From positions 56,455 through 120,454 of the forward strand of contig NZ_NFLL01000007.1 of NCBI RefSeq assembly GCF_002160895.1: a stretch of DNA of 64,000 nucleotides. Reading direction: 5' to 3'. Below are positions 61,738 through 64,000 of the stretch, piece after piece; position 1 is the first letter of the stretch, and the number at the start of each line of letters is the position of its first letter. Position numbers and translations under genes: made by a program. The notes beneath the pieces are model-generated. The model was not told the DNA's origin and searched no databases. It was given only the letters and a program-made list of their open reading frames with translations. The DNA is from Faecalibacterium sp. An122 (GTDB lineage: Bacteria; Bacillota; Clostridia; Oscillospirales; Ruminococcaceae).

Positions 61738-62184
61738 TTATTCCCGGGTGATCTGCTGGAAGAAGGCCCGGGCCCGCTCCAGGTCCTGGGCGTTGGGATG
61801 GCCCTTGGCCAGGCCGCCCACCAGCTTGAAGGGGCCGAAGGTGTCGTAGCCCTTGCAGCCGAATTCGCCCACCACGGTGCAGCCCCGCTGGGCGGCAAGG
61901 GCCCGCAGGGCCTTGGAGCCGGAGCCTTTGGCGCCGCCGTAGGTGCAGACGAAAAAGACCTTTTTGTTTTGGGGGAGGTACTGCCGGGCGAATTCCACCA
62001 CGGCCCTGTGGTATTCAAACCCGTAAATCCCCGAGGCGAACCCGATGCAGTCGTAGTCCTCCAGATGGACGGCCTGCCGGGTCCGCACGTCCACCAGGTC
62101 GGCGGCGCCCTCCCGGGCCATGGCCTGCACCACCTGCAGGGTGTTGCCGTGGTGGAACGAAAGATAACAGATTGCGGTTTTCAT
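61738..62184 (-). CDS. Flavodoxin-family protein
   Basis: A 148-residue flavodoxin-like protein. The FMN phosphate loop is YLSFHHGNTLQVV, the second loop ASGIYGFEYH and the third FVCTYGGAKGSG. Electron carrier or small NAD(P)H quinone reductase. It starts 16 bp after the TIGR04076 gene, in one operon; AAAGGAGAA is the ribosome site. Confidence 0.88.
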   Translation of the reverse strand: MKTAICYLSFHHGNTLQVVQAMAREGAADLVDVRTRQAVHLEDYDCIGFASGIYGFEYHRAVVEFARQYLPQNKKVFFVCTYGGAKGSGSKALRALAAQRGCTVVGEFGCKGYDTFGPFKLVGGLAKGHPNAQDLERARAFFQQITRE

Positions 62185-62200
62185 GGCGTTCTCCTTTGGG

Positions 62201-62515
62201 TCACTGGGCGTCCTGGTCCAGGGCCTCGATCAAAAAGCTCACCGGCCGGAAGCCGTCGTTGCAGGAAATCATGGCCGAACGGGGATTCTTCATCCAGCCG
62301 TCGTAGAAGTTCTGGCCGCCGTGGCTCAGGGCCAGCACAAAGGGGGACATGGTGTCCCAGGCGCTCTGACACAGGCCTTCCGGCTTTTCCCAGCCGTTGG
62401 CGATGAACACCTGGCCCGGCTTCAGGTCGCAGGCGTGAAGGATGGGGTTCTCATAGGCGGCGATGAGGTCGTCGTACCGCGCCATCCGCATGACGGTGAT
62501 TCTGCATTGTTTCAT
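62201..62515 (-). CDS. TIGR04076-family protein
   Basis: A 104-residue protein of the TIGR04076 type: MKQCRITVMRM start, then CDLKPGQVFIANGWEKPEGLC, FVLALSHGGQ and the C-terminal CNDGFRPVSFLIEAL. The two cysteines (in HACDLKPG and PEGLC) and the final Cys could bind metal or a cofactor. Family role unknown; co-transcribed with a flavodoxin, which suggests a redox link. Confidence 0.8.
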   Translation of the reverse strand: MKQCRITVMRMARYDDLIAAYENPILHACDLKPGQVFIANGWEKPEGLCQSAWDTMSPFVLALSHGGQNFYDGWMKNPRSAMISCNDGFRPVSFLIEALDQDAQ

Positions 62516-62619
62516 GGCGGTTCCTCCTGTGGGGTGTGTGCCTATTGTAGCACACCGCCGCCCGGGAGGAAAGGGGAAGGGCGCTTGCTGAACGCGATAT
62601 GAATTTCAAGACAAAAAGA

Positions 62620-62658
62620 AAAACACCCGGCAACCTTTTTGAGGATGCAGGGTGTTTT
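62620..62658 (-). terminator. Terminator of tRNA-Arg(CCG)
   Basis: AAAACACCC pairs with GGGTGTTTT just downstream of the tRNA on the minus strand. Confidence 0.85.
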
Positions 62659-62661
62659 TTG

Positions 62662-62738
62662 TGGTGCGGCCGGGGGGATTCGAACCTCTGGCCTTTGGAG
62701 TCGGAGTCCAACGCTCTATCCAGCTGAGCTACGACCGC
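62662..62738 (-). tRNA. tRNA-Arg (anticodon CCG)
   Basis: A 77-nt cloverleaf with encoded CCA: acceptor GCGGTCG/CGGCCGC, anticodon loop CTCCGAC on TTGGA/TCCAA, T-loop TTCGAAT. Reads CGG, in keeping with the high-GC codon use here. Confidence 0.96.
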
Positions 62739-62769
62739 ACATGAGCTGATGAAACCATCAGCACCAAAG

Positions 62770-62799
62770 AGTATACCATACTTTGGAGCAAAATGCAAA
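62770..62799 (-). promoter_or_regulatory. Promoter of tRNA-Arg(CCG)
   Basis: TTTGCA (62794-62799), 18-bp spacer, TATACT (62770-62775), minus strand. Confidence 0.7.
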
Positions 62800-62861
62800 T
62801 GGAATTTTTGGCGGGAACGGTCGATGGAACCGCCCTGCATTCTATTATATATAGGACAAAG

Positions 62862-63635
62862 TCAGCCCTTGCGGTTCCGCAGCCAGATGCGGTACAGGCC
62901 GTCGGACACCAGGTTCTCCCGGTAGAGGATGGAGGTGCGGCAGGCCTTGCGGAGGTTGGCGGGCAGGTTGCCGGTGGCATAGAAACGGGTCTCGGGGCCC
63001 AGTTCGGCCCGGAAGCGGTCGGCCAGGCCGTCCAACAGGCAGGCGGTGCCCAGCAGTAGACCGGCCTGGAGGCAGGCGGAAGTGTTCTTGCCCAGCACCG
63101 AGGCGGGAGCCGGGGCGGTGAGATCCACCTGGGGCAGCTGGGCGGTGTTCTGGACCAGACTGGTCATGGAGAGCTGGGGACCGGGCAGGATGACGCCGCC
63201 CACCAGTTCCTTCTGGGCGTTGACCGCCATAATGGACAGGGCGGTGTCCGAGAAGATCACCGCCATGGGGGCCGGGCCTTCGGCCATGGCCGCCACCACG
63301 CCGCACAGCAGTTCGGCGCCCAGCTGGGCGGGCTGGTCCAGACGGAGCTTGAGGCCGCTTTTCAGGCCGGGACCCACCGTCATGATCCGCACCGAGGTGA
63401 GCATCCGCAGAGCGGCAATGACCTTCCCGGTGAGAGCCGGCACCACGCTGGCCAGAATGACCCCCTCAATCTGCTGGGGGTCGGCGTGATGCAGGGTGAG
63501 AAGGTGGATCAGACGGATGGCGTATTCATCCGATGTGGCAGAAGCGGCAGACAGTTTTCCGGAGAAATGCAGGACGCCTCCTATATAGGCGGCGACGGTG
63601 ATATGGGTGTTGCCGATGTTGACGGTCAGAATCAT
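62862..63635 (-). CDS. CoaX-like type III pantothenate kinase homologue with lost catalytic motifs
   Basis: A 257-residue acetate-kinase-fold protein aligning along its whole length with CoaX. The structural motifs VVGxG-like TVGPGLKSGL, GGVILPGPQLS, LGKNTSACLQAG and ATGNLP are kept. The catalytic ones are changed: DxGNT is NIGNT (residues 6-10), GADR is GAEL (106-109) and the DFGTATT phosphate loop is FSDTALS (128-134). The catalytic Asp and GADR Arg are therefore missing, so pantothenate kinase activity is doubtful; a regulatory role or a different substrate is possible. Own promoter upstream. Confidence 0.85.
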   Translation of the reverse strand: MILTVNIGNTHITVAAYIGGVLHFSGKLSAASATSDEYAIRLIHLLTLHHADPQQIEGVILASVVPALTGKVIAALRMLTSVRIMTVGPGLKSGLKLRLDQPAQLGAELLCGVVAAMAEGPAPMAVIFSDTALSIMAVNAQKELVGGVILPGPQLSMTSLVQNTAQLPQVDLTAPAPASVLGKNTSACLQAGLLLGTACLLDGLADRFRAELGPETRFYATGNLPANLRKACRTSILYRENLVSDGLYRIWLRNRKG

Positions 63636-63686
63636 GGCAGGCCTCTCTTATAACTTCCTATATATAATAGATAAGAACCTGCCTCT

Positions 63687-63715
63687 ATTGTACGACGAGA
63701 CAGGCAAAATCGCAA
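63687..63715 (-). promoter_or_regulatory. Promoter of the CoaX-like gene
   Basis: TTGCGA (63710-63715), 17-bp spacer, TACAAT (63687-63692), minus strand. Confidence 0.75.
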
Positions 63716-63752
63716 GTGAAAACAAAATCCTGAAAAAAGTTGAAAAAAGGGG

Positions 63753-63781
63753 TTGACAAAAAGAGGGAAAGGTAGTACTAT
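63753..63781 (+). promoter_or_regulatory. Promoter P1 of a probable rRNA operon
   Basis: TTGACA (63753-63758), 17-bp spacer, TACTAT (63776-63781). Confidence 0.85.
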
Positions 63782-63847
63782 ATGTGAGCGCCCTGACGGG
63801 GCGGCCCACAAAGCGAAAAGAACTGAAAAACACTTCGAAAAAAGTGC

Positions 63848-63876
63848 TTGACAAGTTCAAAACGCTGTGGTAAAAT
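63848..63876 (+). promoter_or_regulatory. Promoter P2 of a probable rRNA operon
   Basis: TTGACA (63848-63853), 17-bp spacer, TAAAAT (63871-63876). Tandem strong promoters 95 bp apart are typical of rrn operons. Confidence 0.88.
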
Positions 63877-64000
63877 AAACAGGTCGCCAGCCGAGAGGCT
63901 GAGCGGACAGGACCTTGAAAATTGAACAATATCGAATACTTGTAACGGAACCTTTAAAGTGTTGGAAACACTTAAAATTCCAAAAAGTAATTCATACAGG
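63877..64000 (+). other. Probable rRNA operon leader
   Basis: Transcribed, AT-rich and non-coding, with a CAGCCgagaGGCTG hairpin (63888-63901), a CCTTGAAAATTGAACAA element resembling rrn antitermination/processing leaders and an AAGTGTTggaAACACTT hairpin (63957-63972). The 16S gene would begin beyond the window edge. Confidence 0.65.

Noticed and set aside
63877..64000. Start of a 16S rRNA gene inside the window
   Set aside because: The conserved 5' end of 16S does not appear before base 64000; only promoters and leader are present.

Overview
The window reads as chromosomal DNA from a high-GC, anaerobic, gut-type member of the Clostridia, most like the Faecalibacterium / Gemmiger / Subdoligranulum branch of the Oscillospiraceae. 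The reasons are dense GC-rich coding with strong AAGGAGG ribosome sites, Firmicutes-type SigA promoters (TTGACA-17-TATAAT), Clostridial riboswitches, PTS sugar uptake, an Fe-S serine dehydratase and a DUF362 ferredoxin. This is inference from gene content; no rRNA gene lies inside the window.

Layout. 1-5.8 kb: a three-gene operon (two PH-domain membrane proteins and a HAD phosphatase), uppP, a DUF362 ferredoxin and a lipoprotein. 5.8-7.7 kb: an AT-richer lipoprotein gene whose promoter spacer holds a 10-G run, bracketed by ~105-bp inverted repeats. 7.7-21 kb: glucose-type PTS EIIBC, M18 aminopeptidase, gluQ, a parS-like palindrome, MATE pump, CBS/DRTGG pyrophosphatase, acylphosphatase, a structured 240-bp inverted-repeat element, a secreted C39-like protease and an iron/cobalamin-type ABC importer. 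21-34 kb: S51 peptidase, an MMPL/coiled-coil export pair, purine nucleoside phosphorylase, a second pair of the same repeat family that cuts into a DUF2798 gene, a phosphoglycerate-mutase-like enzyme, DUF4097, a ketopantoate-reductase-like protein, trigger factor, L-serine dehydratase and tRNA-Arg(ACG).

34-41.8 kb is an accessory beta-glucoside locus. A minus-strand operon (EIIC, PatB-type C-S lyase, EutH-like transporter, RidA, HPr) faces a plus-strand set (RpiR regulator, 6-phospho-beta-glucosidase, EIIB, EIIA). Both promoter regions carry the same operator-like motif. The lyase and the regulator are each interrupted by a single in-frame TAG, while about 60 other frames in the window all end in TAA or TGA.

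41.9-45.5 kb is a RiPP-type cluster: HPr-kinase-like protein, PqqD-like recognition protein, S24/S26 peptidase, two short Cys-containing precursor peptides sharing an FDNSDV.TTSG motif, and a radical SAM/SPASM enzyme. 45.6-64 kb: an acyl-CoA ligase; a cation efflux gene under a NiCo (czcD) riboswitch; galE and galM; a Tat-signal serine hydrolase; a peroxiredoxin; two MATE pumps; an M-box riboswitch followed by a short Arg-rich leader ORF and mgtA; flavodoxin; tRNA-Arg(CCG); a catalytically degenerate CoaX homologue; and finally tandem promoters and leader of what is probably an rRNA operon running off the right edge.

Most genes sit in short operons with readable promoters and hairpin terminators, many of the terminators serving convergent pairs. 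No transposase, integrase, phage gene or CRISPR array was seen.
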